A stretch of DNA of 64,000 bases from Brevibacillus daliensis (GCF_021245735.1 NZ_JAJISB010000001.1:1-64000), one strand, 5' to 3'. Positions 1 through 9,241 are shown, numbered from the stretch's first letter. Numbers and translations are program-made. The notes: generated by a model from the sequence alone, not told the origin.

Positions 1-120
1 CAGGTTGCCTACGTGTTACTCACCCGTCCGCCGCTAGGAACTAAAAGTTCCTCGCTCGACTTGCATGTATTAGGCACGCCGCCAGCGTTCGTCCTGAGCC
101 AGGATCAAACTCTCCAATAA
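1..120 (-). rRNA. 16S ribosomal RNA, 5' end (partial)
   Basis: The complement reads the universal 16S start: the AGAGTTTGATCCTGGCTCAG site, then the GACGAACGCTGGCGGCGTGCCTAATACATGCAAG stretch, then the V1 loop and GGCGGACGGGTGAGTAACACG. Only about the first 120 nucleotides are in the window; the rest lies to the left. The V1 loop (CGAGGAACTTTTAGTTCCT) and the following ACGTAGGCAACCTG suggest Brevibacillus, which is a judgement by eye. The exact mature 5' end is uncertain by a few bases. Confidence 0.97.
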
Positions 121-230
121 AATTGGTGCTGGCTAATTCTTAAAACTTGCATACATGGTGTATTCTATCTGATTTTCAAGGTACAAACTTCACTTCACCG
201 CAGTCAACAAGTTCAGCGGCGACGTTTATA

Positions 231-259
231 AATATATCACATCACTTTTCGGATTGCAA
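231..259 (-). promoter_or_regulatory. Candidate rRNA operon promoter
   Basis: On the minus strand TTGCAA and TATATT are separated by 17 bases, about 110 bases upstream of the 16S start. The 121-230 stretch would be the rRNA leader. No gene is seen between 121 and 750. Other weak sigma-A-like boxes may exist farther upstream, as rRNA operons often have tandem promoters. Confidence 0.4.
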
Positions 260-558
260 TACCTTTTTTAAATTTAACTAAAAATAAATTGCAATCTTAA
301 CGCATCACTTCCAAACTACTATATGCTCAAAATGTATCATTCATACTAAAAGATTTTAGAGATCCACCTTGCTATAGATCATCTCTGAAATAAATAGACT
401 TGCCCATTATCAAGCCATCTTTTGGATTCATACTCTTCCTCATATTACTAAGAAAGAATGTTTCTATTTCACAGCATGATGTAACTATACTTGTTACTTA
501 CTCACTATGACGATTATTGTTTAGAACGATTCGAGTTAAATTATCGTTTACCTTGACT

Positions 559-636
559 AAACAAAACGGTCATGACCGTTTTGTTTGACCGCAAGCGGTC
601 ACATCCAATTTTATAAAAAACGTCGAGACGTTTTTT
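559..636. repeat. Three consecutive palindromes upstream of the rRNA operon
   Basis: Three back-to-back inverted repeats: a 28-base perfect palindrome with no loop (559-586, centred on GGTCATGACC), a 16-base repeat with a 2-base loop (586-601, TGACCGC/GCGGTCA), and a 22-base repeat with a 2-base loop (615-636, AAAAAACGTC/GACGTTTTTT). The last could terminate transcription in either direction. The first two have no T-tract and may be protein-binding or structural elements in the rRNA upstream region. Confidence 0.7.
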
Positions 637-662
637 ACAGAAAAAAGCCACTTCAACTCCTC

Positions 663-691
663 AAAAAAAGGATGACTTCAATTCGTCACCC
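663..691 (-). terminator. Terminator after the alpha/beta hydrolase gene
   Basis: Minus-strand stem GGGTGAC/GTCATCC (one G-U pair) with an 8-base loop, followed by seven T. It ends about 60 bases after the hydrolase stop codon and separates that gene from the rRNA operon. Confidence 0.65.
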
Positions 692-749
692 CATCCTGTT
701 ACATCTTTAATTATCCAGCTTTGTTTGAATATGCTTCCTTTGTAGGTAT

Positions 750-1574
750 TTAAATAGATTGCGAGTAATCTTCGTCAAAATGGCCCGCTTGTCGCATATA
801 CCGCACACCTGTTAACCAATCCAAAGTTGCTGTAAATAATTTTTCTCTCCCTTTTATGCTTGAGAATGTATGGTCTCCACCAGTTATTACTTCCTTATCA
901 ATTCTGCCTTTTTTCCTTGTTCGAAATGCATAGTCATAATGAAAGCAATATTCAACAGGAATATCCTGATCGGCAGTTCCGTGAACAACGAGTACATCCT
1001 GGGTAACAGAGATCGCTTCCTTCAATGGTTGATACTGTTGTAAGGAATGAAAAAAGCTTGGAATAAATTCATACCCCATATGATCCATATTGCCTGTCTG
1101 AATCAGGTCAGAATAACTATGCGATCCCACGATTCGTACTAAATCTTTATACGGATGGGCAACGGGAGCCCACATGATCAATTTATGGATATCTGGCATT
1201 TGCTTAGAAATAATCAAAGCAACAGCACCACCTAAACTATGTCCTAGTAGTGAAATTTGTTTGGGATCAATCTCTGTGAGAGATGAGGCATATTTGATTG
1301 CTGACCGTGTTTGCGAAAGGATCTGATCGAGACCGCCTTTCCCATACTCTCCGCTACTTTCACCACATCCCGCATAATCAAAGCGAAGAACAGCGTATCC
1401 TTTCTGTACAAAAAGAGATGAAGCTTCCACAAATAGTCGATTTACGCCTGTTTTAGAACCAATAAATCCATGGCAGATGATAACAAGGGGAAGTCTTTGA
1501 TTAGAGTCTTTAGGAAATTGAAGCACTGCAGCTAATTTTTCTTGTTCCCATGGGATCGTTATATGTTGCAACAT
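750..1574 (-). CDS. Alpha/beta hydrolase (serine hydrolase/esterase type)
   Basis: A 274-residue cytoplasmic hydrolase of the alpha/beta fold. The nucleophile elbow GHSLGG is at 111-116 (Ser113), the likely acid is in TADQD near 204, and the histidine is His235 in GGDHTFSS. An oxyanion-hole HGF motif lies near residue 35. This layout fits the dienelactone hydrolase/prolyl-oligopeptidase-like esterases often annotated YqkD/YfhM type; the substrate cannot be told. AAGGAGAG lies seven bases before the ATG, supporting the start. It stands alone with its own terminator between the rRNA operon and the S41 protease gene. The triad assignment is secure, the natural substrate unknown. Confidence 0.85.
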   Translation of the reverse strand: MLQHITIPWEQEKLAAVLQFPKDSNQRLPLVIICHGFIGSKTGVNRLFVEASSLFVQKGYAVLRFDYAGCGESSGEYGKGGLDQILSQTRSAIKYASSLTEIDPKQISLLGHSLGGAVALIISKQMPDIHKLIMWAPVAHPYKDLVRIVGSHSYSDLIQTGNMDHMGYEFIPSFFHSLQQYQPLKEAISVTQDVLVVHGTADQDIPVEYCFHYDYAFRTRKKGRIDKEVITGGDHTFSSIKGREKLFTATLDWLTGVRYMRQAGHFDEDYSQSI

Positions 1575-1772
1575 AATTTTCTCTCCTTACCTATTTAAAT
1601 GTATCTGATTATTAGAAAAAGCCAGGAGCTTTAATTTCGTCTATAAAGATAGTGTCACCACATGCTTGATTTACCCATTTTATCTCTCGATGTCGGCTTT
1701 AAAACGGCTTATGTTCTATACCCTTGAGTTTAATACCTATTATTCCTACCTGTCAAGTATGAATTAAACATA

Positions 1773-1808
1773 TAAAAGATGCCTTCAACCCTGAAAATTG
1801 AAAGCAGC
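1773..1808 (-). terminator. Terminator after the S41 peptidase gene
   Basis: Minus-strand stem CTTTCAA/TTGAAGG extended by G-C and A-T pairs, loop of nine bases, then TTTTAT. It lies just past the stop codon of the S41 peptidase. Confidence 0.55.
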
Positions 1809-1823
1809 CTTTATTTAAACACC

Positions 1824-3380
1824 CTATTTTATTTTTTGACTTACAATGACAATTTGATCTTGATCCTTTTTCCAACTAACAGACATGTCTGCCGTATTTG
1901 TGGCTACCAACGGTACATATTCAGTAGCAACCTTATTTTTAGGTTTTTGCAACAGACTATCAAGCAGTTCACTTCGTATCTGCATACCATTAGTTGTTTG
2001 CGTCACAATTGGTTTAGGGGTAAAGAACGGTACGCCGTTTACAACAACTTCCCCTGCACTAATCTGCTTAATCTCTATTCTTTTTTCACCCATAGAATAC
2101 AAGGCGTCTACCACTTGACCTATTACATCATTTGAAATAATGTCTGGCGTGAGGCCAATTTCATTTACCTTCTGTTTTTTCGGTGTTAAATACTCATGTA
2201 AGGTTACTTTTAGAGCTGAATCACCTGTAACCAATGGCAAGATATTTTGTGCGACTCCCTTGCCGTACGAAGTAGTTCCCACTAATTTAGCAACCTGATT
2301 ATCACGCAATGCACCTGCTAACATCTCAGAAGCTGATGCAGTTTGATCATTAATTAAAATCCGTACCGGATAACTGACCGGACGACCATTACGTATCCAA
2401 GTTGCAACTTCTACATCATTACGGTTCGTTGTATACATGAGGATGCCCTCTTCCATAAACAAGCTGGCAATCTCCTGTGCTGAAAACAAATATCCACCAC
2501 CATTATTACGTAAATCAATCAAGAGACCAGACAACTTTTTGCCACTGTTCTCCAGCTTATCAAGCTCTTCCTTAAACTGATAACTCGCTTCTGAACCAAA
2601 TGTCTCTAACTGAATGTAACCAAAAGTACCAGCAGATGATTGGAATTTGTGACCGTTTGCCTCTCTGCTGATAATTTTTGCTCTTTTTAATTTGTACTCT
2701 ACTTGTTTATTTAAGGAAGGTTTAAAAACCGTGAGAACTGCCTCTGATCCTTCCTCTCCTCGTAACAAGTTATTAAATTCTTCTAAATGTACCTCTGTAT
2801 CGACAGCAATCTTCTTCTGATCGATGGCAATTAATCTGTCACCTGGAACTAGTCCTGCGTTTGCCGCAGGTGAATTTTTCAAAACACCACGAATAACAAC
2901 ACCCTCATCAGAAATATTCAAGAGAATACCAAAGCCCACAAAAGTGTTGTCTACACTGTTCTGAAAATCTATAAAATCTTGCAGAGTAAAATAATTGGTA
3001 TAAGGATCGTTAACAGTTTCCACCATACCCACTATTCCGTAATAATTGATATCTTTCCAGTTTAGCTTGTAGCTTTTTTGCCACTCGGATAATTGTTCGA
3101 CCATTTCTTCTAGCGTATCGTCATCCTTATCCACTGGTAAGGTTATTCGTTTCTCCTCTAGCACAAAATCACTTACCTCTTGCAAGGCACCCTTAACCAA
3201 CATCTGTTCTGTTGGTCTTTTCAAATGGTTCTCTTGCAAGATGTAATAAACCTGTTGCAATTCGATCATTGGATCTTGTTGCCAAGCTGCCTGCTCCTGC
3301 GCATATACTACGTGCGCTGGAACACCGGTTACGAGTAGAAAGAGAGCAAGAAGTAGGCTGATCAGTTTATTTGCTTTCAT
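1824..3380 (-). CDS. S41 family C-terminal processing peptidase with PDZ and stalk domains
   Basis: A secreted serine protease of the CtpA/CtpB type, 518 residues. It has a signal peptide (about 1-27, cut after VYA), a PDZ domain (about 145-225) and the S41 catalytic core. Ser351 in ASASEMLA and Lys374 in SYGKGVAQ form the expected Ser/Lys dyad, with Gln378 nearby. The last 90 residues resemble the copper-amine-oxidase N-terminal-like stalk domain common in Bacillales surface proteins. The gene overlaps the end of the upstream SLH-protein gene by 14 bases, so the two are probably translated together. A role in processing a wall-associated protein is inferred; the SLH partner is the obvious candidate client or co-worker. 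Confidence 0.88.
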   Translation of the reverse strand: MKANKLISLLLALFLLVTGVPAHVVYAQEQAAWQQDPMIELQQVYYILQENHLKRPTEQMLVKGALQEVSDFVLEEKRITLPVDKDDDTLEEMVEQLSEWQKSYKLNWKDINYYGIVGMVETVNDPYTNYFTLQDFIDFQNSVDNTFVGFGILLNISDEGVVIRGVLKNSPAANAGLVPGDRLIAIDQKKIAVDTEVHLEEFNNLLRGEEGSEAVLTVFKPSLNKQVEYKLKRAKIISREANGHKFQSSAGTFGYIQLETFGSEASYQFKEELDKLENSGKKLSGLLIDLRNNGGGYLFSAQEIASLFMEEGILMYTTNRNDVEVATWIRNGRPVSYPVRILINDQTASASEMLAGALRDNQVAKLVGTTSYGKGVAQNILPLVTGDSALKVTLHEYLTPKKQKVNEIGLTPDIISNDVIGQVVDALYSMGEKRIEIKQISAGEVVVNGVPFFTPKPIVTQTTNGMQIRSELLDSLLQKPKNKVATEYVPLVATNTADMSVSWKKDQDQIVIVSQKIK

Positions 3381-5457
3381 GCTTCTCTACAGCTCCTTTC
3401 GTCACCTCTTCTGGAATGACGAGATTGAAATCCTTTGAATAATCGTAGGATTCATCACCATTCATCTCTATGATCTCACCATTGTCATATACCTCGGTGA
3501 TTTCCCATGATTTGCGAATGAGCTGATTAGATTTTGTATCGATATAATATTTCGTCACATAGGTTGGTACATATAGCAGCTTCTTGTCTTTCAATGTAAG
3601 TTTTTTTGCATATTGATCCAATTGTGAGGAATCAAACCATTCTGTGATGATGTGATAAGAACCGAAGCTCTGTTGCATATAGCGTGCCTTTAATTTCTCT
3701 CTTCGTGTCTCAATGGACATTCCATTGATTGCCTCATGCAAATATTCTAGTTGATTAGAATCTGCTCTCTTTTCTTTCTTCCATTTTCGCTCTTCATTAT
3801 CCCAGATATAATCGATACCTTCTGAATAGTCACGATAGGCTTCCATTTTATTTAGGACAGCTTTATCATACGCCTGAAAAATCCCCTTTGTATGCGTAAC
3901 ACGCGATTCGCCATCCAGTTGTTCTGTTACGTTAAACAGAGAGCCAGAAAAGTTCATTTCAGTTTGTACGATCAAATCTTCAATCTGATCCATCTGTTCA
4001 AAGGATTTAACTAACACAGAAGCGTAAGAATTTTGCCTGATGGGTGATAGGATATCAAGCTGAGTCTCTGCATGCTGAAAATACTGGCTGTACTGTTTCG
4101 TGGTATCTGCTTTTTTCGCCTGATCCAATAGTTTCACAGCCTCTTTATATCGATCTGCCTTCAATAAATAATAAATACCGTTCTTGACAGCAATTAAATC
4201 ATCTACTCTGACTACATACCTGTCGATTGCCTGATCATTCTTACCCAGATAAATTTCAAATGCCGCGGTGTAAATACCTAGTTTTTTCCATTCATCAGAA
4301 CCTTTGACCAGCTTTTCTTCGTAACCATTCAATTCCTTATAAGCCTTCTCAAACAGATCAAGTTTATCTGCTTGAATGGCGTATTGGCCGATGTCGTATA
4401 CATTCGCTAACAGATACTCAAAGGAGGCGGCATCATGCTCAGACTTGGCAAGATAAGCATCAATTGCTAAGAAAGCCTGTTTCAGATTCTCTTCGATTTC
4501 ATTAAAATAGTTCCAACTCTTGTAGTAATGAACACCTACTTGATTAGGAAAGTCATCTGAGAGCTTCTCTAATGCTTCAAAAGTTGTTTCATCTTCCGTA
4601 TAATCTTTGAGTGCTTTTACTACATCCATGTAAATCTTGTCTTGTTCGGTCGGACTCGCATAATCTGCAAACAGAGGGTACCCATCATCGTGTACAGGTA
4701 AAAGTGGATAAAGAGATCTTCGCTCATCCATAAGAGGCAAGATTTGCTGGGTCTCCAGTTCATCTTGTACCTGATTGAGTAACACTGCTGCTTCTGCACG
4801 GGTAAGAATTCCATTACTGCTTTTCAGCAGTTTTTCCCATTCAGGTTTATTATGTAATGTAGGAACAGCGAAAACGGATAAGACTTTAGCCGCTTCCTCC
4901 TGGGTAATGGGTTTATTCGGATAGAATTCGTCACCAGGGAAGAGTTGAGACAAAGTTCTTGGACCTGACAACCGTTCATGATAGGCATAAACCTTCAATA
5001 TTCCCGGATACATCCAGGTCATGTAGTCTACATCCTTATACGGTAGGTAAGGCTGATTCATGCCTTCACCGCGTCCTAGTATATCACTTTCTCCACGCAA
5101 CACTAACGGAAACAGTTCAAAATCGTTATAAGCGATAAAATTGCTGGTTAATGTAAAAAATTCCGCTCGGGTTATCGGTCGATCAGGATAAAACTGCTTG
5201 ATCGCTTTCGATGATTCAGCAAAAAAACCTCTGTCGAATGCCTTTTGGATCGACTCTTTATAGGGGTGATTCACAATATCTAAATAAGGCAAACTTACTA
5301 CAGGATTAGCCTTTCCAGGAAAAGCTCCTGACAGTCCTCCTGGCACCGCAGCTTGAACAGGTTCCATTACAACTCCAGTTGCAATTACACCTGCCATCGC
5401 TAGCGGTATCCATTTCGTTACGCTTGGCTTATACGAGGATTCTCTCGCATTCGTCAC
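3367..5457 (-). CDS. S-layer homology (SLH) domain surface protein
   Basis: A 696-residue exported protein. An N-terminal signal segment (about 15-37, ending VQAA) is followed by SLH-type repeats; one near 55-108 has the typical FxxxxxITRAEF core (YPDRPITRAEF), and two more lie near 150-230 (FYPNKPITQEEAAKVL; LTRAEAAVLLNQ). SLH domains bind pyruvylated secondary wall polymer. The remaining ~450 residues are helix-rich with no recognised catalytic motif; they end in a region resembling lipoprotein-like stress sensors. Start is GTG, preceded by GGAAGGGG. The gene overlaps the upstream zinc-ribbon gene by 29 bases and the S41 protease gene by 14, so all three form one operon. Function beyond wall anchoring is unknown. 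Confidence 0.82.
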   Translation of the reverse strand: MTNARESSYKPSVTKWIPLAMAGVIATGVVMEPVQAAVPGGLSGAFPGKANPVVSLPYLDIVNHPYKESIQKAFDRGFFAESSKAIKQFYPDRPITRAEFFTLTSNFIAYNDFELFPLVLRGESDILGRGEGMNQPYLPYKDVDYMTWMYPGILKVYAYHERLSGPRTLSQLFPGDEFYPNKPITQEEAAKVLSVFAVPTLHNKPEWEKLLKSSNGILTRAEAAVLLNQVQDELETQQILPLMDERRSLYPLLPVHDDGYPLFADYASPTEQDKIYMDVVKALKDYTEDETTFEALEKLSDDFPNQVGVHYYKSWNYFNEIEENLKQAFLAIDAYLAKSEHDAASFEYLLANVYDIGQYAIQADKLDLFEKAYKELNGYEEKLVKGSDEWKKLGIYTAAFEIYLGKNDQAIDRYVVRVDDLIAVKNGIYYLLKADRYKEAVKLLDQAKKADTTKQYSQYFQHAETQLDILSPIRQNSYASVLVKSFEQMDQIEDLIVQTEMNFSGSLFNVTEQLDGESRVTHTKGIFQAYDKAVLNKMEAYRDYSEGIDYIWDNEERKWKKEKRADSNQLEYLHEAINGMSIETRREKLKARYMQQSFGSYHIITEWFDSSQLDQYAKKLTLKDKKLLYVPTYVTKYYIDTKSNQLIRKSWEITEVYDNGEIIEMNGDESYDYSKDFNLVIPEEVTKGAVEKHESK

Positions 5458-5923
5458 AATATACTAGCCCCTTCCCCCTCCGCCATCGCTCATAATTGCT
5501 AAGCGAGAGCGGCATGAAACAGCCCATGCAGGACTTATTTTTCACTTCTACTATAGGATTTTTCTTCGTTTCAGCTACTTTTTCATAGGCGGTAAGCACG
5601 TCTTTGTCCAAATTGATCTTGCCTGCCTCAATATCCAGTTTCTTATAAGTTATAGATTGCTCCAAGGAAAATTTACGTTCCAATAATTCATGCTGGATAC
5701 GCTCGAACTCCTTATTAGCCATCCATAACTCTTGTTCAGCTAAAAGCTTCGAGATTTGTTCCTCTTCTGTTGAGATAGGCATGGCGGCTATCTTTTGTTT
5801 CAGTTGAACAATCTGTTGTTGTTTTGATTGTTCCTGTTCAAGAACCGCCAACAATTCTGCCTCTTCTTTCTCTACACTTACTTGTAACTGATGCCACTTG
5901 TATACTTCACGCGTTGAAGACAT
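5429..5923 (-). CDS. C4-type zinc ribbon/coiled-coil protein
   Basis: A 164-residue protein. Residues about 15-110 are rich in Glu, Gln and Lys with coiled-coil character. The C-terminus carries a zinc ribbon of two CxxC knuckles (CMGC and CDEC) about 21 residues apart. This matches the widespread C4-type zinc-ribbon family (PF02591-like), whose members are thought to bind nucleic acid or ribosome-associated partners. GGAGGGG precedes the ATG at good spacing. It is followed with overlap by the SLH gene and preceded by yqfO 30 bases away, so it belongs to the trmK-yqfO transcription unit. The family is confident; the molecular function is not established. Confidence 0.8.
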   Translation of the reverse strand: MSSTREVYKWHQLQVSVEKEEAELLAVLEQEQSKQQQIVQLKQKIAAMPISTEEEQISKLLAEQELWMANKEFERIQHELLERKFSLEQSITYKKLDIEAGKINLDKDVLTAYEKVAETKKNPIVEVKNKSCMGCFMPLSLSNYERWRRGKGLVYCDECERILV

Positions 5924-5953
5924 TTCAATTCCCCTCCGTCATACATGGCTCTC

Positions 5954-7069
5954 TTATTGATAGTGAAACGGATCGGTATGAATAGCGGAAGCAACAACTT
6001 CTGTCTCATATTTCTCTTCTGCTAGACGCTTTTTAAGGTATTCAGCCAGTTTCCGCTTCATAATTTTCTCTATGTTGTGCCCTGCATCGATTACGGACAA
6101 GCCTTCCACTAGTGCATCATGCGCTTCGTGGTAACCAACATCACCCGTAATCATTACATCTGCTCCACGGAATGCCGCTTTCATTAGATACGAACCACCG
6201 CTTCCGCCTAGAACAGCAACTTTTTTGATCGGCCTATCTAAGGGACCAACCACTCTGACTGCTTGTAAACCCCACTTTTCCTTAAGAGAATCAGCAAGTT
6301 CTGTTAACGTCATCGGAACTGGTAGGTGACCAATTCTACCTAGGCCAAGAGGCACAGGAGGCAAATCAAGCGGATAGATATCATAAGCTACTTCTTCATA
6401 GGGATGAGCCTCTTTCATGGCACGTACGACACTATTTTGAATGGAAGCTGGGATGACAGTTTCTATACGTACCTCACTTGCTTCTGCCATTTTTCCTTGT
6501 TCTCCAAGAAATGGAGTAGATCCAACCAGAGGTAAAAAAGTTCCTGTCCCATTCACTTGAAAGCTACAGTGACTGTAATTGCCAATATGACCAGCACCTG
6601 CTCTCGCCATCGCTCCAAAAACCTGTTCTTTGTGTGTGCTCGGCACAAAAACTACAAGCTTTTTCAACGGGTCCGAAGAAGTAACATCCAGAATTTGCGG
6701 TTGAACCAATTCCAGATCTTCGGCAAGCCAATCATTAAGACCACCATCTGCAACATCCAGATTGGTATGTGTGCTATATACAGCAATATCATGAGCAAGT
6801 AATTTAGCGAGTAATTTTCCAGCAGGGAGATCGGTTCGCAAATGTTTTAATGGGCGAAAGATTACAGGGTGGTGAGCAATAATTAGATTAACTCCTAATG
6901 AAATAGCCTCATCGACGACCTCTTCCGTCACATCAAGTGCGGTCATTACTTTTTCCACTGGTTTTTGCAAACTACCTACTTGCAATCCAACCTTGTCCCA
7001 CTCCATGGCAAGAGATTTCGGTGCCAATCGTTCTACTACTTGTATGATGCTTTGTCCGTTTGCAAGCAT
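5954..7069 (-). CDS. yqfO: Nif3-like dinuclear metal center protein YqfO
   Basis: A 371-residue member of the NIF3/YqfO family, which forms toroidal hexamers with a two-metal site; its biochemical role is still debated (GTP cyclohydrolase 1 type 2-like annotation is common). Metal ligands are visible as HHP near residue 66, THTNLD near 101, and HEAHD plus DAGHN near the C-terminus. The middle (about 130-235) contains the CutA/PII-like insert that makes Firmicute YqfO longer than E. coli YbgI (about 250). AAGGGGG lies seven bases ahead of the ATG. The start overlaps the end of trmK by 34 bases, the arrangement seen in Bacillus, so translation is probably coupled. Confidence 0.93.
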   Translation of the reverse strand: MLANGQSIIQVVERLAPKSLAMEWDKVGLQVGSLQKPVEKVMTALDVTEEVVDEAISLGVNLIIAHHPVIFRPLKHLRTDLPAGKLLAKLLAHDIAVYSTHTNLDVADGGLNDWLAEDLELVQPQILDVTSSDPLKKLVVFVPSTHKEQVFGAMARAGAGHIGNYSHCSFQVNGTGTFLPLVGSTPFLGEQGKMAEASEVRIETVIPASIQNSVVRAMKEAHPYEEVAYDIYPLDLPPVPLGLGRIGHLPVPMTLTELADSLKEKWGLQAVRVVGPLDRPIKKVAVLGGSGGSYLMKAAFRGADVMITGDVGYHEAHDALVEGLSVIDAGHNIEKIMKRKLAEYLKKRLAEEKYETEVVASAIHTDPFHYQ

Positions 7070-7779
7070 GTCAAAACCCCCTTAATCCAAGTGATTTTTC
7101 CGTCTATTTCTGACAGCTTTTCACGAGTCTCTTCTCGTGTGGACTGTTGCATTCTTTCTTTGATTTTTACCCATTTATCCAACTCATTGATCCACTTCTT
7201 TTGCATAATGGCAGATTTTTTTTGTAGTAAAAAAGGACCTATCTGCATTAGTTCGTCTCTACTCCACCTATCTGATTGGTAAGGTGATTCCGGATTTCCA
7301 GGTTCAGCAACAATGATCTCGTAAATGATGCCATCCTCTTCAAGAATTTCCTCTGCAACAAGTTGAAAACCGTGGTCATATAGCCATCTTCTCAGCGAGT
7401 CTTCACCAACATTTGGTTGTAAAATAAGACGTTTCACCTTACCTAGCTTCGTAATACCATTGTTCAAAATGGAAGCAATCAACTGACCTCCCATACCCGC
7501 TATGCAAATTACTTCTGCCTCATTTGGCTCTAAAACGGCTAGACCATCTCCTTTACGTACAGAGGCATGGTCTTTGGCAGTTAACGAGGCAATTTGTCTT
7601 ACTGCTGCTTGATATGGCCCTTCATTTAGTTCCCCAGCAATAACAAAACGAGCCTCATGCTTGACCAATAAATAAGAAGCCAGTAGCGCGTGGTCAGAAC
7701 CGATATCAGCAATGATAGCGTCTTGTGGGCAATAGGATGCAATTGTTTGTAATCGTTTTGAAATCTGTATTTGAGTCAT
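7036..7779 (-). CDS. trmK: tRNA (adenine(22)-N1)-methyltransferase TrmK
   Basis: A 247-residue SAM-dependent methyltransferase of the TrmK/YqfN family, which makes m1A22 in bacterial tRNA. The SAM-binding motif I is ADIGSDHALL near residue 25 and a GMGG motif follows near 94. A C-terminal coiled-coil-like extension (about 180-247) is typical for the family. GGAGG precedes the ATG by seven bases. It is the first gene of the trmK-yqfO-zinc ribbon-SLH-S41 series. In Bacillus it lies just downstream of sigA; here an acyl-CoA dehydrogenase and a membrane-protein gene come between. Confidence 0.93.
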   Translation of the reverse strand: MTQIQISKRLQTIASYCPQDAIIADIGSDHALLASYLLVKHEARFVIAGELNEGPYQAAVRQIASLTAKDHASVRKGDGLAVLEPNEAEVICIAGMGGQLIASILNNGITKLGKVKRLILQPNVGEDSLRRWLYDHGFQLVAEEILEEDGIIYEIIVAEPGNPESPYQSDRWSRDELMQIGPFLLQKKSAIMQKKWINELDKWVKIKERMQQSTREETREKLSEIDGKITWIKGVLTCLQTDKASYK

Positions 7780-7960
7780 GTAGATACCTCCAGTTTTACT
7801 ATTTTACCTCAACCAGAACAAAAACACATGTATATCTGGATAGATAACATTAAAAGTCTGGAAATATCTGTAGTGCTTCTAATTAATACGTACTTCTGGC
7901 ATGATCTGTTACACATTTTTAACGTCAATATGTGACATTTCATGCGGTTGATATCTATCA

Positions 7961-7991
7961 AAAAATAAATCCCGGGCATAATCACCCGGGG
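7961..7991 (-). terminator. Terminator after the acyl-CoA dehydrogenase gene
   Basis: Minus-strand CCCGGG-TGATTATG-CCCGGG hairpin followed by a T-rich tract (ATTTATTTTT), 30 bases past the stop codon. Confidence 0.85.
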
Positions 7992-8022
7992 AGACCATTT
8001 TCTACAATCCTTATTTCTAAAG

Positions 8023-9162
8023 TTAACAACCGATCTGCCTAGCGATTACCATCCGCAATATTTCTGACGTGCCTTCCCCAATCTCCAGTAAGCGCGCATC
8101 ACGGAAAATTCGTTCCACTTCATAATCACGCATATACCCGTAGCCACCATGAATTTGGATCGCTTGATGAGCAGCTGACATTGCAATTTCAGAAGCGTAC
8201 AATTTAGCCATAGCTGCTTCCTTGGTAAAAGGACGCCCTTGATCCTTAAGCCAGGCTGCCTTATAAACCATATTGCGTGCCAGTTCAATCTGCATCGCCA
8301 TGTCGGCCAATTTTTGTTGAATGAGTTGGAAGGTTGAAAGGGTAGAACCAAATGCTTTTCTCTCCTTCGCGTACTGCAAGGCACGATCATAAGCGGCTTG
8401 TGCCATTCCAACTGCCATGGCTCCTATTCCAATCCTGCCTCCATCTAGCGTAATCAAAAATTGTTTGTATCCTTCTCCCTCTTTACCAAGCATATTTTCT
8501 ACAGGAACCTCTAATCCGTCAAAAATAATCTCTGTCGTATTCGAAGCATGAAGCCCTAATTTTTCGTATTTATCCAAAACTTGAATGCCTTTTACACCAG
8601 TAGGCACAATAATCGCCGTAATTCCTTTTGTTCCTTTGGATTTATCTGTTACTGCCGTTAAAGCGAGAAATTTAGCATAAGATGCATTTGTAATGAAACA
8701 CTTCGAACCTGAAATAACGTAATTACCATCTTGAATATGCGCTTGTGTACGTGTTCCACCAGCATCAGATCCAGCACCAGGCTCTGTCAAACCAAATGCT
8801 CCCATGCTTTCACCTGAACAAATTTGAGACAAATAGGTTCTCTTCTGCTCTTTTGTTCCATACATGTTAATGGGTGCTCCTCCAAGCGAAATATGAGCGG
8901 AGTACGTAATACCTGTTGAGGCACACGCTCTACTCAATTCTTCTACAACAATGGCAAAACTGATTGTGTCTGCACCTGCTCCTCCATACTCCTCAGAAAA
9001 AGGAAGCCCCATCAATTCGAGATCTGATAGTTTTTTAAAAACATCATGCGGAAATACTTTTTCTTTGTCCCGTTTATCCGCGCCAGGAGCCACCTCTTCT
9101 TGTGAAAATTCTCGGATCATTTTTTGAAGCATGGCTTGATCTTGGGTTAAATCATAATGCAC
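8023..9162 (-). CDS. Acyl-CoA dehydrogenase (short-chain type)
   Basis: An FAD enzyme that oxidises acyl-CoA to trans-2-enoyl-CoA and passes electrons to ETF. Family signatures are GAFGLTEPGAGSDAGG in the middle domain and GGYGYMRDYEVERIFRD plus EIGEGTSEI at the C-terminus; the Glu of the latter is the expected catalytic base of SCAD-like enzymes. The start is set at GTG 9162 because AAGGGAGAG ends six bases before it, giving 379 residues, the usual length. A longer frame begins at GTG 9180 but would encode that ribosome-binding site. Chain-length preference (butyryl or branched) cannot be decided. It is a single-gene unit with its own terminator and an upstream inverted repeat. Confidence 0.92.
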   Translation of the reverse strand: MHYDLTQDQAMLQKMIREFSQEEVAPGADKRDKEKVFPHDVFKKLSDLELMGLPFSEEYGGAGADTISFAIVVEELSRACASTGITYSAHISLGGAPINMYGTKEQKRTYLSQICSGESMGAFGLTEPGAGSDAGGTRTQAHIQDGNYVISGSKCFITNASYAKFLALTAVTDKSKGTKGITAIIVPTGVKGIQVLDKYEKLGLHASNTTEIIFDGLEVPVENMLGKEGEGYKQFLITLDGGRIGIGAMAVGMAQAAYDRALQYAKERKAFGSTLSTFQLIQQKLADMAMQIELARNMVYKAAWLKDQGRPFTKEAAMAKLYASEIAMSAAHQAIQIHGGYGYMRDYEVERIFRDARLLEIGEGTSEILRMVIARQIGC

Positions 9163-9225
9163 ATCTATCTCTCCCTTCACACAAACAAGCTACCACACTT
9201 GGTGTACGTTACCATTCTAATCCGA

Positions 9226-9241
9226 CTGAGCGTTTGTTCAG
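9226..9241. promoter_or_regulatory. Inverted repeat upstream of acyl-CoA dehydrogenase, possible FadR-type operator
   Basis: CTGAGC-GTTT-GTTCAG is a near-perfect 6-base inverted repeat 64-79 bases before the acyl-CoA dehydrogenase start. It sits just upstream of a possible -10 (TAGAAT on the minus strand, 9213-9218). TetR-type fatty-acid regulators bind TGA-centred palindromes of this kind, but the match to a named consensus is loose. Confidence 0.3.

Noticed and set aside
7857-7960. Possible gene or riboswitch upstream of the trmK unit
   Set aside because: Only AT-rich sequence with no open frame of note and no recognisable riboswitch core.
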